Assembly: GCF_050847355.1 (NCBI RefSeq)
Contig: NZ_CP193755.1
Span: 124,001 to 188,000, forward strand
Direction of reading: 5' to 3'
DNA from: Limimaricola sp027213785
GTDB taxonomy: Bacteria > Pseudomonadota > Alphaproteobacteria > Rhodobacterales > Rhodobacteraceae
DNA: 64,000 nucleotides
Position numbers and translations under genes: made by a program. Under the pieces are notes generated by a model. That model had not been told where the DNA came from. It was given only the letters and a program-made list of their open reading frames with translations, and ran no database searches. Shown here in pieces: positions 63,902 through 64,000 of the stretch (its first letter is position 1; every line of letters starts with the position of its first letter).

Positions 63902-64000
63902 TCAACCCGCCGTCTCGGCCGCCGCGATCTCCGCACGCCATCTTCGATCGTCCTGCGGCGCGCGGCCCTGATGCGCGCAGAGCCGCGCCACCAGATCGGC
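63902..64000 (-). CDS. C-terminal end of an unidentified protein (cut by window edge)
   Basis: The minus-strand frame is open from 64000 to a TGA at 63904-63902, giving the last 32 residues, which include LVARLCAHQGRAPQDDRRW and end in AETAG. The composition (helical, charged, no low complexity) looks like a real protein end, and convergence with the AhpD-like gene is plausible. Too little is visible to name the family. Confidence 0.4.
   Translation of the reverse strand, partial: ADLVARLCAHQGRAPQDDRRWRAEIAAAETAG

Overview
This GC-rich window (estimated by eye at 65-70 percent GC, strong G/C preference at third codon positions) looks like chromosomal core sequence from an alphaproteobacterium of the Rhodobacterales (Rhodobacter/Roseobacter group). 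Support comes from the protein sequences (RpoB, RpoC, EF-Tu, MutL with the DQHA endonuclease motif), the block tuf / tRNA-Trp - secE - nusG - rplKAJL - rpoBC, a CbiG-CobJ fusion, and a def-def-def-fmt cassette. I saw no insertion sequence, phage gene, CRISPR array or rRNA gene.

Layout. 1-4646: the end of one M16 peptidase and a second, motif-less M16 partner, then mutL and a small lipoprotein. 4828-11415: a corrin-ring operon (small membrane protein, cbiX with a His-rich tail, cobH, cobL, cobI, a cbiG-cobJ fusion, cobM), mostly with ATGA or short overlaps. 11489-15517: a small unknown protein, a convergent MalY/PatB-type PLP enzyme, then three tandem peptide deformylase paralogues and fmt, which handle N-formyl-methionine; the third deformylase has lost catalytic residues. 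15576-21356: an L,D-transpeptidase coupled to ribA, an OmpR-type regulator followed by a possible 3'-UTR small RNA, a small exported protein, xthA, a thioredoxin/TPR chaperone, a Lon-substrate-domain protein and a Trm112-like protein. 21369-29761: a ubiquinone-type hydroxylase, an amidase, a DapC-like aminotransferase, ftsK and lolA.

29825-39603 is a mixed housekeeping and stress region: exported cupin, lytic-transglycosylase-like lipoprotein, AEC transporter, hspQ, free-methionine-R-sulfoxide reductase, XRE-cupin regulator overlapping a RluA-type pseudouridine synthase, an MhqD/MhqO-like pair, aldehyde dehydrogenase, 1-Cys peroxiredoxin, a second L,D-transpeptidase and an outer-membrane barrel. 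39789-45853: pnp, rpsO, an RTX-repeat protein, a PduO-type cobalamin adenosyltransferase behind a twin-helix membrane protein, an SDR and an SH3 protein. 45993-63114: parC, tuf, an acyltransferase-like gene, tRNA-Trp and the secE-to-rpoC transcription/translation block. The window ends with an AhpD-like protein and the tail of a minus-strand gene.

The most informative non-coding signal is a recurrent CTAG-containing promoter element, with TAG at the start of the inferred -10 hexamer. It lies 9-37 bases upstream of about ten start codons. At mutL, def1 and the Lon-domain gene it sits so close to the ATG, with no Shine-Dalgarno, that the transcripts should be leaderless or nearly so. Other points are clear hairpins on both sides of rpoB, a terminator separating nusG from rplK, a likely L10 autoregulatory leader, and a candidate 3'-UTR small RNA exposing an anti-Shine-Dalgarno CCUCCC. 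No unmistakably new multi-gene system was found; most of the window is well-conserved core genome.
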